DNA of 41,071 nt from Gilliamella sp. wkB108 (GCF_001690195.1 NZ_LZGM01000117.1:1-41071); one strand, 5' to 3'. Numbered from the stretch's first letter, positions 26,440-39,148 are shown. Program-made: numbers and translations. Notes: generated by a model not told the origin, from the sequence alone.

Positions 26440-29400
26440 AAAAACTTAATCTTTTTGATTTACCTTTAACTGGTCGAACGTTAATTGAAGCCTCGGCAGG
26501 GACAGGTAAAACTTATTCACTTGCCTTTATTTATCTTAGATTATTGTTGGGTATTGGGAAAAATAGTTATCCTAAACCTCTCGATGTTAGTCAAATTTTA
26601 GTTGTTACCTTTACAAAAGCTGCAACACAAGAGCTTCGTTCACGCATTAGACAAAATATTCAAGAGTTAAAATTTGGATTATTGCAAGGTAAACATGACG
26701 ATCCCATATATCAGCAATTAATTGAGCTAATAGACGATCATAAAGTAGCTATTCAAAAATTAACCGAAGCGCAGCAATCTATGGATGATGCTGCGATTTA
26801 TACAATTCATAGCTTTTGTCAACGTATACTTACCAGCCATGCTTTTGAATCAGGTGTGCTTTTTGAACAAACTTTGGTCGCTGACGAATATCAACTCAAT
26901 TTACAAGTTGTACAAGATTTTTGGCGTCATTATTTTATACCACTAGATAAAAAACTGGCTTATTTAGTGCTTGCCTCTTGGCAAGATCCTACCTTATTAC
27001 TTGCCGATCTTACCCCTTATTTAAAGCTAGAGGTAAATAACCAAGTAGAGTTAAATCCTGATATTGTCACTACTATAGATGCTTTTTATCAGCATAATTT
27101 TCAGAAGATCGAAGCGGTTAAAAAAGCGTGGTTAAATAATGTTGATGAAATCGCTGACATTATTACTAATTCAGGCGTAAGTAAGCAATCTTATAATAGT
27201 CGTTATTTTCCTGATTGGCTGGCTAAAGTCACTAAATGGGCAGAAAAAGAGACGCAAACTTTTGAACTACCTAGTGAGCTTAAAAAATTTAGTCAATCCG
27301 TGTTAATCGCGAAAACAAATAAAGGCAAATTACCACCTACTCATACTCTTTTTGAATCAATTGAAGATTTATTTGCTGAACCACTTGATTTACGTAGCCT
27401 AATTTTAATGGACATTGTTGCCCTAGTTAAAAAAGGTATTTATTACGAAAAAATCAAACGGGGTGAAATGAGTTTTGATGATTTACTCTCGCAACTTAAT
27501 CGAGCCTTGCGTGCAAGTACGGGGAAACGTTTAGCTAACAGTATCGCTACAAAATATTGTGTTACTTTGATTGATGAATTTCAAGATACTGATCCTGTTC
27601 AGTATCAAATTTTCGATCGTATCTATCGGTATCAAAATCAAGATAGTGGTTTGTTATTTATTGGTGATCCGAAACAAGCTATTTATAGTTTCCGTGGGGC
27701 AGATATTTTCACCTATTTAAAAGCTAAACAATCAGTGGGTGAAAATCATTTTACGATGGATGTTAATTGGCGTTCATCGGCATCAATGGTTACGGCTGTT
27801 AATCAACTTTTCGCCTACCATGAAAAGCCATTTATATTTGAGAATATTCCTTTTTTGCCGATGAATTTTGCTGATAAAAATCAACAAAAATCATTAAGTA
27901 TTAATCAGCAGGAAGTTGATGCATTAACGGCTTATTTGTTACCTAAAGAGATAGCAACTGTTGCTGATTATCAAGAACATATGGCAAATTGTTGTGCCAG
28001 ACAAATTGTTACTTGGCTTTCTAATCCCTCATTATTAATTCATAATCAGAACGAACAACGTCCTGTTACTTCTGCAGATATAGCTATTTTAGTTCGTACA
28101 GGGCGAGAAGCTGAAATTATCCAACAAAAATTGGCAGAGTGTAACGTTAAAAGTGTCTATTTATCTAACCATAATAGCGTTTTTACCTCAATAGAGGCGA
28201 AAGATGTACTTTGTTTACTGCAAGCGGTATTAATGCCTGAAAATGAAACTTCATTACGTTTAGCATTGATGACTTCACTATTAGGTCTGACTATGACTGA
28301 GCTAGAGCAGATCACTGATGATCAAGATAAATGGGAAACGTTAGTCGAAGAGTTTAAGCAATATCAAGTTGTTTGGCAATATTATGGTGTATTAGTTATG
28401 TTACGCCGAATGATGAAAAAACGTCATTTAGCTGAAAATATTTTGGCGCGTCAAGGTGGTGAAAGGATATTAACCAACTTAATGCATTTAGGGGAGTTGT
28501 TACAAGAAGCTGCTGATGAGTTAGATAGTCCTCATGCTTTAATTCGTTGGTTGACTAAACAGATTGTAAATCCCGATCTTAATCTAGAGAATCATGAACA
28601 ACGCTTAGAAAGTGATGAAAATTTGGTTAAAATTATTACGATACATAAATCAAAAGGCCTAGAATTTCCATTAGTTTGGTTGCCATTTATATCACAGTAT
28701 CGTTCAAGCGATACCCAGTTTTATCACAATAAGGATGATGATTATCAACCAACCTATGCTTGGTTATTAACCGACGAGATTAAACAACAGATTGAGAATG
28801 AACGACTGGCTGAAGATTTACGTTTATTATATGTGGCTATGACTCGCTCTATTTATCACTGTAGTATTGGTTTGGCATTTCTGAAAAAAAGTCAGTCAGC
28901 AATTAATCATTTGTTAAAAAACGAATTAAGTAATATTGGCAAAATAGCAAATTTAATTGAGATTGAGTTACCTATTATAAATAAGTTATATATTCCACCA
29001 GTATCACTAAATCAAACTTTATCAGCTAATGTTTTTCATCGAAAGCTTGCTAATAGTTGGCGGGTAACTAGTTATACTGAATTACAAAAACATAATACAG
29101 TCATACCACTAAATTCCGATATTATTAATGATTGGGATGAGGAACAGTCACAATCAGCAATCAATCAAGTCACTAATTTACAATATGATATTCATCATTT
29201 TCCTAAAGGTGCGCATGTAGGGACGCTATTGCATAAAATAATGGAAACAGTTTCTTTGGATAATATTAACGAGTTATGCAGTGATATGGTTAATAAACTT
29301 AATTTGGATTCAGCTTGGATAGATATATTAACGGCATGGTTGCAACAAGTATTAACGGCTAAACTCAATCCATATGATTTAACTTTATCGAACATATTAA

Positions 29401-29888
29401 AAGGTAACTGTATCAATGAATTGCAATTTTATCTCCCTATACGTAAAGCCGTGACTAGTGAACAATTGGATGAGCTTTGTAAAAAATATGATAGTTTATC
29501 CAAACAGTGTCCCGAGTTAGATTTTGAAACAGTTCAAGGAATGTTAAAAGGATTTATTGATTTGGTGTTTGAGTTTGCAGGTAAATATTATATTGTTGAT
29601 TATAAGTCAAATTGGTTAGGAGATACGGTTGACAATTATAGTCATGAAGCATTAAATCAAGTGATGTGTGAACATCGTTATGATCTGCAATATCAACTTT
29701 ATTCAATCGCTTTGCATCGTTTTTTAAAAAGTCGTTTAGCCAACTATCAATATCAAGAACATTTTGGTGGTGTTTTTTATCTTTTTTTACGTGGAATGCC
29801 TCAAAATGGTATTTTTTACCATTTACCCGATCAGCAATTCATTGAGGATTTAGATAATTTATTTGATGGCAACAACATAGAACATTGA
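26418..29888 (+). CDS. recB: Exodeoxyribonuclease V subunit beta, RecB
   Basis: RecB is the 3'-5' helicase and nuclease subunit of RecBCD, which processes double-strand breaks and degrades unprotected linear (phage) DNA. The 1156 residues (E. coli 1180) show Walker A 'ASAGTGKT' at 25-32, the UvrD-type motif II 'LIDEFQDTDPVQ' near 384-395 and helicase motif 'RLLYVAMTRS' near 809-818. The C-terminal nuclease core 'GFIDLVFEF' and 'YIVDYKSNWLGD' at about 1041-1069 supplies the catalytic Asp and Lys. The ATG at 26418 has AGGA upstream; GTG at 26436 is an alternative. recC and recD are not adjacent, unlike the E. coli recC-ptrA-recB-recD cluster. Confidence 0.95.
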   Translation: MVSSGGVKKLNLFDLPLTGRTLIEASAGTGKTYSLAFIYLRLLLGIGKNSYPKPLDVSQILVVTFTKAATQELRSRIRQNIQELKFGLLQGKHDDPIYQQLIELIDDHKVAIQKLTEAQQSMDDAAIYTIHSFCQRILTSHAFESGVLFEQTLVADEYQLNLQVVQDFWRHYFIPLDKKLAYLVLASWQDPTLLLADLTPYLKLEVNNQVELNPDIVTTIDAFYQHNFQKIEAVKKAWLNNVDEIADIITNSGVSKQSYNSRYFPDWLAKVTKWAEKETQTFELPSELKKFSQSVLIAKTNKGKLPPTHTLFESIEDLFAEPLDLRSLILMDIVALVKKGIYYEKIKRGEMSFDDLLSQLNRALRASTGKRLANSIATKYCVTLIDEFQDTDPVQYQIFDRIYRYQNQDSGLLFIGDPKQAIYSFRGADIFTYLKAKQSVGENHFTMDVNWRSSASMVTAVNQLFAYHEKPFIFENIPFLPMNFADKNQQKSLSINQQEVDALTAYLLPKEIATVADYQEHMANCCARQIVTWLSNPSLLIHNQNEQRPVTSADIAILVRTGREAEIIQQKLAECNVKSVYLSNHNSVFTSIEAKDVLCLLQAVLMPENETSLRLALMTSLLGLTMTELEQITDDQDKWETLVEEFKQYQVVWQYYGVLVMLRRMMKKRHLAENILARQGGERILTNLMHLGELLQEAADELDSPHALIRWLTKQIVNPDLNLENHEQRLESDENLVKIITIHKSKGLEFPLVWLPFISQYRSSDTQFYHNKDDDYQPTYAWLLTDEIKQQIENERLAEDLRLLYVAMTRSIYHCSIGLAFLKKSQSAINHLLKNELSNIGKIANLIEIELPIINKLYIPPVSLNQTLSANVFHRKLANSWRVTSYTELQKHNTVIPLNSDIINDWDEEQSQSAINQVTNLQYDIHHFPKGAHVGTLLHKIMETVSLDNINELCSDMVNKLNLDSAWIDILTAWLQQVLTAKLNPYDLTLSNILKGNCINELQFYLPIRKAVTSEQLDELCKKYDSLSKQCPELDFETVQGMLKGFIDLVFEFAGKYYIVDYKSNWLGDTVDNYSHEALNQVMCEHRYDLQYQLYSIALHRFLKSRLANYQYQEHFGGVFYLFLRGMPQNGIFYHLPDQQFIEDLDNLFDGNNIEH

Positions 29889-30022
29889 TTTTTTTATCAC
29901 CTTAAATAAAAAGTAATCTCTTTTTTTACATGAATAGTTTACAACTATATTTTCACACAGCTTTATATCAATGTGTTTTTTAAACACTAGTCATCGTTCT
30001 ATTTATCCTTACATAAATTAAA

Positions 30023-30049
30023 GGAGTACAAGAATTAATCTTGTACTCC
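30023..30049. terminator. Hairpin between convergent recB and the beta-galactosidase gene
   Basis: GGAGTACAAGA (30023-30033) and TCTTGTACTCC (30039-30049) form a perfect 11-pair stem with an ATTAA loop, flanked by AAA and ATTT. It likely acts in both directions between the two convergent genes, although the U tracts are short. Confidence 0.75.
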
Positions 30050-30083
30050 ATTTATCATGAAAATTGTTTCAATTGTAGCTTGA

Positions 30084-33185
<3,102 letters not shown>

Positions 33186-33242
33186 TTATGCTAATTACGG
33201 TCGATTTCGCGTTAATATCAGTTGATTAATCATCATTTGATT

Positions 33243-33291
33243 GTTTTTTATTATAGAGAGGTTCTAATTAAAAACAGTGATCCAGTTAACA
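33243..33291 (-). promoter_or_regulatory. lacZ promoter with CRP-like site
   Basis: On the minus strand a perfect TATAAT lies at 33250-33255 with no good -35 box. A CRP-like sequence, TGTTAACTGGATCACT (33276-33291), is centred about 41 bases upstream of the expected start point, the class II activator position. It matches 9 of the 12 outer bases of TGTGAT-4-ATCACA. A weak -35 box with a CRP site in this place fits catabolite control. Confidence 0.65.
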
Positions 33292-33295
33292 TTTG

Positions 33296-33309
33296 TGTAA
33301 TCGTATACA
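33296..33309. promoter_or_regulatory. LacI-family operator-like palindrome 1 (lacZ upstream)
   Basis: TGTAATCGTATACA is CG-centred, the typical form for LacI/GalR operators, with five of seven half-site positions symmetric. Its left half TGTAATC recurs in the two other sites of the locus. Confidence 0.55.
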
Positions 33310-33353
33310 TAATGTATTTAAATTTAATTGTTCTAAGTAATTTTATTAATTAT

Positions 33354-33367
33354 AGTATTCGATTACA
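33354..33367. promoter_or_regulatory. LacI-family operator-like palindrome 2 (lacZ upstream)
   Basis: AGTATTCGATTACA is CG-centred; read on the minus strand it gives TGTAATCGAATACT, almost the same as site 1. The centres of the two sites are 58 bases apart, which would allow looping. Confidence 0.55.
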
Positions 33368-33534
33368 TATGTTTTTTATACGCTAACGTATAGTTAACCT
33401 GAAACTTCTTTACAAGATTTATTTATTATTGCAAGTAACTAATCAGCCATGTATTCGTTGTAAAAGTAAAATACCAAGATTTTGCTTTTACTTTTTTAAC
33501 TGTAGCTGTTGAGAATAGATAATATGATAATCAA

Positions 33535-34539
33535 TCATTCGATACAATTTACTGAGTAACGTTTAGTTAGCGTTGGTACGAAAATATTAATTAAATTCCT
33601 TGGAGCGGTTTCACCTTTAGCTAGAGTTAAAGCCAATTCAGCCGCTTGCTCAGCCATAGTTTGCAAAGGATAGCGCACAGTAGTGAGCTTTGGGTGTAAA
33701 TATCGAGCAAGTAATAAATCATCAAAACCTATGATTGAAACGTCTGCTGGGATTTTTATATCATTATCATAAAGCACTGACATTGCACCAGCCGCCATAG
33801 AATCATTATAACAAGCAATTGCTGTGATTTGACGATTTCGTTCCAGTAAGTACATCATCGCTTGTTCTCCACCTATTTCATTAGGCGAAGAAAAAGCGAT
33901 AAGATTTTCATCAATTTTTATATGATGCTCAGCTAAAGCATCTCTATAACCTTGCAGACGATCCGATGAATCTGAAATTTCATGGTTGGAGCATAAATAA
34001 CCAATTCGAGTATGACCATTTTGGATTAAGTGCTTAACCGCTAAATATGATCCATAGCGATCATCTAAAGCTATACAACGCTTTTCGAGTCCTTTTATTA
34101 TGCGGTTGATCAGTACCATGCCTGGCACTTGTTGCATTAATTTTTTTAGGGTGTTATCAGAGAGTATTTTAGCGTGTACGACAAGCGATGAACAGCGATG
34201 CTCTATCAATTGTGTAATTGCATTATATTCTTGTTCTTCATTATGATATCCATTACCGATTAATAAAAAGTGACCGGTACGGTATGCAACTTTTTCAACT
34301 GTACTAACCATCGCACCAAAAAATGGGTCGGATACATCAGCTACGACTATTCCTATTGTGTTAGAGTTTTGTTGAGATAAAGCACGCGCATTGGCATCGG
34401 GATAATAGTTTAATTTTTCCATGGTATGTTTTACGGTATGACGAGTTTTATCACTCACATTGTTTGCGTTATTGATAACGCGAGAAACTGTTGCAACTGA
34501 GACTTTTGCTAAACGTGCAACATCTTTGATTGTAGCCAT
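33535..34539 (-). CDS. LacI/GalR-family transcriptional regulator
   Basis: The 334-residue protein has the LacI-type helix-turn-helix and hinge at residues 1-58 ('ATIKDVARLAKVSVATVSRV', then 'NANNVSDKTR' and 'LNYYPDANARALSQ'). A periplasmic-binding-like sugar domain follows, with 'GIVVADVSDPFFGAMV', 'YNDSMAAGAMSVL' and 'IGFDDLLLARYLHPKLTTVR'. Overall it is closest to GalR/GalS-type regulators. It lies between the two galactosidase genes on the same strand, so galactose or a galactoside is the likely inducer, but this is inferred. AAAGG precedes the ATG. Its probable operators lie upstream of both hydrolase genes. Confidence 0.9.
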   Translation of the reverse strand: MATIKDVARLAKVSVATVSRVINNANNVSDKTRHTVKHTMEKLNYYPDANARALSQQNSNTIGIVVADVSDPFFGAMVSTVEKVAYRTGHFLLIGNGYHNEEQEYNAITQLIEHRCSSLVVHAKILSDNTLKKLMQQVPGMVLINRIIKGLEKRCIALDDRYGSYLAVKHLIQNGHTRIGYLCSNHEISDSSDRLQGYRDALAEHHIKIDENLIAFSSPNEIGGEQAMMYLLERNRQITAIACYNDSMAAGAMSVLYDNDIKIPADVSIIGFDDLLLARYLHPKLTTVRYPLQTMAEQAAELALTLAKGETAPRNLINIFVPTLTKRYSVNCIE

Positions 34540-34893
34540 AAAAATACCTTTTAATTAATTACTATAAATAAAATTGTTTGTCTTTAAATAATGTATAAAT
34601 ATGAATTTCTTTTATATGCAGCACCAGCTGGCTACTGGAAATTAAGGAGGTTCATAGAACGGAGAGCCACACATAAAATGTTATCTATTATCCACATCTT
34701 CAGGTTGACTCAGTTTGTAATACACTGAATATTTGGATCAAATAATCATAATAAGATAAAAAAATTCATTTGCCAATCATTGTATTGACCTTTGAATCGT
34801 TTCAGTATAAATATCTTAATAAGAGGAATAAGTATATAACTTTATTCCTCTGTTTTTTAATGACAAATTGCAGATTGACAATGTCAATTTTGA
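34540..34893. other. Alpha-galactosidase/regulator intergenic region with hairpin
   Basis: AGAGGAATAA (34822-34831) and TTATTCCTCT (34842-34851) form a ten-pair hairpin; the T run (34853-34858) is on the + strand side, so termination of the minus-strand alpha-galactosidase transcript may be partial. TGAATCGTTTCA (34793-34804) is a further CG-centred half-palindrome that could serve the regulator's own promoter. A GC-richer patch at about 34620-34672, including CCAGCTGG, has no recognised function. Confidence 0.5.
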
Positions 34894-37011
34894 TTATTTA
34901 GCCGTGAGCTTTATTAGCATTGCCGTTGCAGGATCTAAAACTGGAAGAGGTAATCCTACATTCATTAACCAATCACCTGAAAGAACCGCAGTTTGAGTCA
35001 TCCATTTAGGTAGTGATTTCATCGCATGTCCGTTGACTTTTGGATCAATGTTATCAGGTAAATCAAGCACTTCTATACGGTATTGTTTATCAGCCAGTAA
35101 ACCAGCTAAGCGTAAGTTACCACTTAAAGCGTAAGTTGGTAAAATTAATTGCGCGACGATAAACGCTGCTTCATTTTGGTCTTGGCTGACAACGCCATAA
35201 CTTTGCATAGCAGGACTATCATCTACATCTAAACGTACGCTGTTACCACTGTGTAATAATGGGCGTAACTGTTTATGCAGACGAATGTAATGTGCAAAAG
35301 CTTGTTGTTCCTTTTCTGATTCTTTAACAGGATCAAGTTCAACGCCCATATGACCAAATAATGCAGTCAAGCCCCGTAGATTCATATGTAGGTCACGAAA
35401 AGTAGTATGACATAAAGCACCACCAATATGAGCGCCCATGACTTCAGGAGGGAAGAAGTAACTCATACCTCGTTGGATAGTTTGACGATCTAATGCATCA
35501 TTTGAATCTGATGCCCAAAAGCGTTGTGTTCTTTTGAGAATTTCATAATCAATACGACCACCTCCAGATGAACATGATTCAATTTCAACCTTAGGGAATT
35601 TATCATGTAAAATATCCATTAATTTATAAACAGCTTGAGTTTGCCCCATAACCGCTGGATTACCGTCATGACCTCCTTGGCAAATTTCTCGGTTCATATC
35701 CCATTTGATATAATCAATATCGTAGCTTCCAAGTAACCATGTTAATCGTTCTAATAAGTATTCAAATACCGCTGGATTTTGTAGATCAAGTAAGAATTGA
35801 TGTCGTCCAGGTGGTTGTTGATAGCCAGGTAACTCAAGTAACCAATCTGGATGAGAGCGATAAAGATCTGAATTTTTGTTGATCATCTCAGGTTCTACCC
35901 AAATGCCAAACTCCATACCAAGATCTTTGACATGCTTAATAATTGGCTCTAATCCGTTCGGGTATTTGCGCTCATCAAGATACCAATCTCCCAATCCTTG
36001 ATAATCATCATCACGTCGTCCAAACCAGCCGTCATCAATAATAAAACGTTCAACACCAATTTGTGCAGCTTTAGTAGCCATTTGCATAATATATTCAGGA
36101 TTGTGATCCCAAAAGATCCCTTCCCATGTATTAAGGTGAACAGGACGAATGTTATTATTTGGAAAATGAATAATATTATTTCGTAGATATTGATGAAAAT
36201 GTTGGCTCATTTTATTTAAGCCTTGATCGCTATAAGTTGTGTATAACCAAGGTGTACTAAGCGTTTCGCCTTTTGCTAAAGATATTTCGCCAGCAAGGTA
36301 TAATGCTTCTGCTTGAATAAAACGCTTACCATTGCTTTTCACGGCAATTTGAATACGGTGATTACCACTCCAAGCTAGATGAATTCCCCACACTTCACCT
36401 GTTTGTTCTTTAAAGCCTTCTGTGCCGACAATCATTCCAGGGAAGTATTCATGCGATGTACGACCACGACGATTTTCTTGTAAATAACCACAATGTTCAA
36501 TTTTGGTTCTGTGTGGATAAAACTCTTTGATCCAACGACCACTGAATGCCATTAATTCTTGAGCGCGTTCCGGTACAGGTAAGGTAATTGAAAAACGATT
36601 AACTTGATAAGGTTCTTCGCCTAAATTTGTTAGGCTATTTTGACATTGTAAAACTCCACTATCATCTAAAATCAGATGAGAGGTTAAACGCAGTTTAGCA
36701 ATAGCGTCTTCACTAATAATTGTGATATCGTTTTCTTTTTTGATAACTTCTTTAGTGATAAAAATAGGTGACCAGTCTTTACCATTTCGATGGCCTTCAA
36801 GTCCTGGTGTACTAAAATTACCTCGACCTTCTTCAGGACAAAGGGTAAATGGTACATCTATATCGATTCGAGAATTTGGTACGGCAGGAACTAACATCTC
36901 AATGGCTTCAGGTTGCAGGCTTTGTAATCGTTTACCAAAATAGCAGAGTTCAGCATAAGGTTGAGTACGTAGAAGAATATCTATATTACTATTACTTAGT
37001 CGGTAGTTCAT
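34894..37011 (-). CDS. Alpha-galactosidase, glycoside hydrolase family 36
   Basis: The enzyme releases terminal alpha-1,6-galactose from melibiose, raffinose and stachyose. The 705 residues show the GH36 plan: an N-terminal beta-sandwich, then a (beta/alpha)8 barrel with 'FIIDDGWFGRRDDD' (323-336), 'EFGIWVEPEMINKNSDLYR' (367-385), the nucleophile D438 in 'YIKWDMNR', 'ESCSSGGGRIDYE' (478-490) and 'WASDSNDALDRQ' (499-510) with the acid/base Asp. It resembles the intracellular RafA/AgaA type. No signal peptide is seen. GGAG precedes the ATG. A strong CRP-like site and an operator-like palindrome lie about 80-115 bases upstream. Confidence 0.93.
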   Translation of the reverse strand: MNYRLSNSNIDILLRTQPYAELCYFGKRLQSLQPEAIEMLVPAVPNSRIDIDVPFTLCPEEGRGNFSTPGLEGHRNGKDWSPIFITKEVIKKENDITIISEDAIAKLRLTSHLILDDSGVLQCQNSLTNLGEEPYQVNRFSITLPVPERAQELMAFSGRWIKEFYPHRTKIEHCGYLQENRRGRTSHEYFPGMIVGTEGFKEQTGEVWGIHLAWSGNHRIQIAVKSNGKRFIQAEALYLAGEISLAKGETLSTPWLYTTYSDQGLNKMSQHFHQYLRNNIIHFPNNNIRPVHLNTWEGIFWDHNPEYIMQMATKAAQIGVERFIIDDGWFGRRDDDYQGLGDWYLDERKYPNGLEPIIKHVKDLGMEFGIWVEPEMINKNSDLYRSHPDWLLELPGYQQPPGRHQFLLDLQNPAVFEYLLERLTWLLGSYDIDYIKWDMNREICQGGHDGNPAVMGQTQAVYKLMDILHDKFPKVEIESCSSGGGRIDYEILKRTQRFWASDSNDALDRQTIQRGMSYFFPPEVMGAHIGGALCHTTFRDLHMNLRGLTALFGHMGVELDPVKESEKEQQAFAHYIRLHKQLRPLLHSGNSVRLDVDDSPAMQSYGVVSQDQNEAAFIVAQLILPTYALSGNLRLAGLLADKQYRIEVLDLPDNIDPKVNGHAMKSLPKWMTQTAVLSGDWLMNVGLPLPVLDPATAMLIKLTAK

Positions 37012-37090
37012 AATGTCTCCAAGAATTTATCCATTAACTACTATAAGATAATGACAATTTATTAAAATGAATATCATTAATTCACTGTTT

Positions 37091-37125
37091 TGTGATAAAG
37101 ATCTCATTAAATGTAATCGATTTCA
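37091..37125. promoter_or_regulatory. CRP site and LacI-type operator upstream of the alpha-galactosidase gene
   Basis: TGTGATAAAGATCTCA (37091-37106) matches the CRP consensus TGTGAT-4-ATCACA at 11 of 12 outer positions. Directly beside it, TGTAATCGATTTCA (37112-37125) is CG-centred with six of seven symmetric positions and shares the TGTAATC half-site with the two lacZ sites. A possible -10 box (TATAGT on the minus strand) lies near 37037-37042. Confidence 0.65.
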
Positions 37126-37244
37126 TTTTTGAAGATTATTTTTAATAAAAATAACTTTATAGATAGATATTTTAAAATGATTATGCGAAAAGTAGACTTT
37201 TTGTGCTATTATGTGGGCATTTATGGGCGATTAATTGAAATTTC

Positions 37245-37856
37245 ATGAAAAAACAAAATTTTATTACATTACTTTCTTTTTTTACGATTGCTTTTAATGT
37301 TCACGCTATTGATAAATATGTAACAGATGATGTTGATGTTCATTTGCGACGAGGACCAGGTAGTCAGTATGCTTACTCTTACTCAGTTAAAACGGGTGAC
37401 AAAGTTACTGAACTTGAAAAAAACGCAGATGGCAGATTTACACGTATTCAAACTAGTGACGGTATTGTGGCATGGATTGAGACAAACAAACTAAATGAAA
37501 AACCGAGCTATAAAGAGATATTCCCTTCACTTGAAGCTCAGTTAGCTGAATATAAAGATAAAGTTGATAATGCTGATCAGTATCACCAAAATGAGATTAA
37601 TGATTATGCTCAAAAATTAAAAACAGCAGAGCAATCAGTTCAAACCCTCCAAACTAAAAATAGTCAATTAGAAGAACAAGTAAAAGAGCAGAGTAAACAA
37701 ATCGAATCTATGTTAAATCAAGTGGATGATAAACGTCGCGATCTGATTATGACTTGGTTTACTTATGGTGGTCTTGTTGCTGGTGGTGGCTTCCTTTTAG
37801 GTCTGCTGTTACCGATTATCATACCAAGACGGCGCAGAAGTAATTGGATGCGTTAA
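37245..37856 (+). CDS. ygiM: SH3 domain-containing inner-membrane protein YgiM (TIGR04211 type)
   Basis: The 203-residue protein has, in order, a signal peptide (1-21, ending 'FNVHA'), a bacterial SH3-like domain at about 24-88 ('VHLRRGPGSQYAYSYSVKTG'), a coiled coil at about 100-165 and a transmembrane helix at about 169-191. It ends in a short basic cytoplasmic tail 'RRRRSNWMR'. This is the YgiM layout. Function is not established; SH3b domains often bind cell-wall material. cca begins at the very next base, the same pair as in E. coli, so the two are probably co-translated. Confidence 0.9.
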   Translation: MKKQNFITLLSFFTIAFNVHAIDKYVTDDVDVHLRRGPGSQYAYSYSVKTGDKVTELEKNADGRFTRIQTSDGIVAWIETNKLNEKPSYKEIFPSLEAQLAEYKDKVDNADQYHQNEINDYAQKLKTAEQSVQTLQTKNSQLEEQVKEQSKQIESMLNQVDDKRRDLIMTWFTYGGLVAGGGFLLGLLLPIIIPRRRRSNWMR

Positions 37857-38954
37857 ATGAGTAAAATCTATCTTGTAGGGGGTAGCGTTCGGGATAGATT
37901 ATTACAACTGCCTGTCGTTGATCATGATTGGGTCGTTGTTGGCGCTACACCTGATGAGTTGATATCCTTAGGTTATCAACAAGTAGGTAAAGATTTTCCT
38001 GTATTTTTACATCCCGTTACCAATGAAGAATATGCATTAGCACGTACCGAGCGGAAATCTGGCAAAGGTTATACTGGTTTTATTTGTGACTTTGGAAAAG
38101 AAATCACCTTAGAGCAAGATCTTATTCGACGCGATCTTACTATCAATGCTATGGCTATGGATGATAAAGGGAATATTATTGATCCCTATCATGGACTTGA
38201 TGATCTTAATCATAAAATTCTTCGACATGTCTCACTAGCTTTTCGGGAAGATCCACTTCGGATTTTACGTATTGCCCGTTTTGCTGCACGTTATCATCAG
38301 TTAGGTTTTGTTATTGCCAAAGAGACCATGTCTTTGATGCAGCAAATGGTAGTAGCAGGTGAGGTTAGTTATCTCACTTCTGAACGCATCTGGAAAGAGA
38401 CTGAAAAGGCATTATCAACTCAAAATCCGCAAATCTACTTTCAAGTTCTTGAACAATGTGGGGCGCTAACTTATTTATTTCCTGAATTGAGCTTAACAGC
38501 AAATATTATTGCAGCGCTAAAGCGCTCAGTTTTATTGACGGATGATTTAACCATTCGTTTTGGTGTATTGTGTGGAGAGATATTAACTCAAACTGCGGTT
38601 GAATCTCTATGCAGAAAAATTAAAACACCCAATCATTTTAGCAAAATGGCTGTTATGGTTCAGCAACACCACAAACAAGTAGAAAATGTCAAACAACTTA
38701 CGGCTCAACAAATACTCGACTTATTCAATAAGATTGATGTATGGCGTAACCCTCAGCATCTTAAACAATTGATTATAGCCAGTCGGGCGTTTGCTGAAAG
38801 TGAAACATATTTGCAAGCTCAATATCTTGAAGAAGCCTATAAAATAACTCAAACAGTCAATGTTCAAGATATTATTGCTAAAGGGTTTACAGGTAAATTG
38901 ATACAGATTGAATTACAGAAACAGCGAATTGAAGTGTTATTAAACTGGATTTGA
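37857..38954 (+). CDS. cca: CCA-adding enzyme (tRNA nucleotidyltransferase) lacking the HD motif
   Basis: Cca builds or repairs the 3' CCA of tRNAs. The class II nucleotidyltransferase site is complete: 'GGSVRD' (8-13), catalytic D22 and D24 ('VDHDWVVVG'), 'RRDLTINAMAMD' near 91-102 and 'EDPLRILRIARFAARY' near 138-153. The protein has 365 residues against 412 in E. coli. The E. coli segment with 'HPEIDTGIH…', the 'CHDLGKG' HD motif and 'HHGHGPAG' is missing: here 'RFGVLCGEIL' (near 232-241) follows directly. Nucleotide addition should be intact, while the phosphohydrolase activity seen in E. coli is probably lost. The tRNA operon follows. Confidence 0.95.
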   Translation: MSKIYLVGGSVRDRLLQLPVVDHDWVVVGATPDELISLGYQQVGKDFPVFLHPVTNEEYALARTERKSGKGYTGFICDFGKEITLEQDLIRRDLTINAMAMDDKGNIIDPYHGLDDLNHKILRHVSLAFREDPLRILRIARFAARYHQLGFVIAKETMSLMQQMVVAGEVSYLTSERIWKETEKALSTQNPQIYFQVLEQCGALTYLFPELSLTANIIAALKRSVLLTDDLTIRFGVLCGEILTQTAVESLCRKIKTPNHFSKMAVMVQQHHKQVENVKQLTAQQILDLFNKIDVWRNPQHLKQLIIASRAFAESETYLQAQYLEEAYKITQTVNVQDIIAKGFTGKLIQIELQKQRIEVLLNWI

Positions 38955-39004
38955 TTGCATCTTAATCAATCGCGATTTTTTTTTAAAATATGCAAAAAAA
39001 AGGG

Positions 39005-39033
39005 TTGACGATTTGGCGTAACACAAGCATAAT
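39005..39033 (+). promoter_or_regulatory. Promoter of the tRNA operon
   Basis: TTGACG (39005-39010), a 17-base spacer and CATAAT (39028-39033) are followed by a GC-rich discriminator (GCGCCTC), as is usual for stringently controlled stable-RNA promoters. The first tRNA starts about 30 bases further on. Confidence 0.85.
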
Positions 39034-39071
39034 GCGCCTCGCAGTGTTGGTTATGACGTTGCGAATGAAAT

Positions 39072-39148
39072 GGCTACGTAGCTCAGTTGGTTAGAGCACA
39101 TCACTCATAATGATGGGGTCACAGGTTCGAGTCCCGTCGTAGCCACCA
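39072..39148 (+). tRNA. tRNA-Met (CAT)
   Basis: The 77 bases fold as a standard cloverleaf: acceptor GGCTACG/CGTAGCC, anticodon loop CTCATAA with anticodon CAT, T-loop TTCGAGT and an encoded CCA. It lacks the unpaired first position of initiator tRNA, so it is the elongator (a lysidine-modified Ile tRNA has the same anticodon but a different body). Confidence 0.95.

Noticed and set aside
34620-34672. GC-richer patch with TAAGGAGG and CCAGCTGG, considered as an insertion-sequence remnant
   Set aside because: No inverted-repeat ends or transposase similarity; the Shine-Dalgarno-like sequence has no start codon at a suitable distance.
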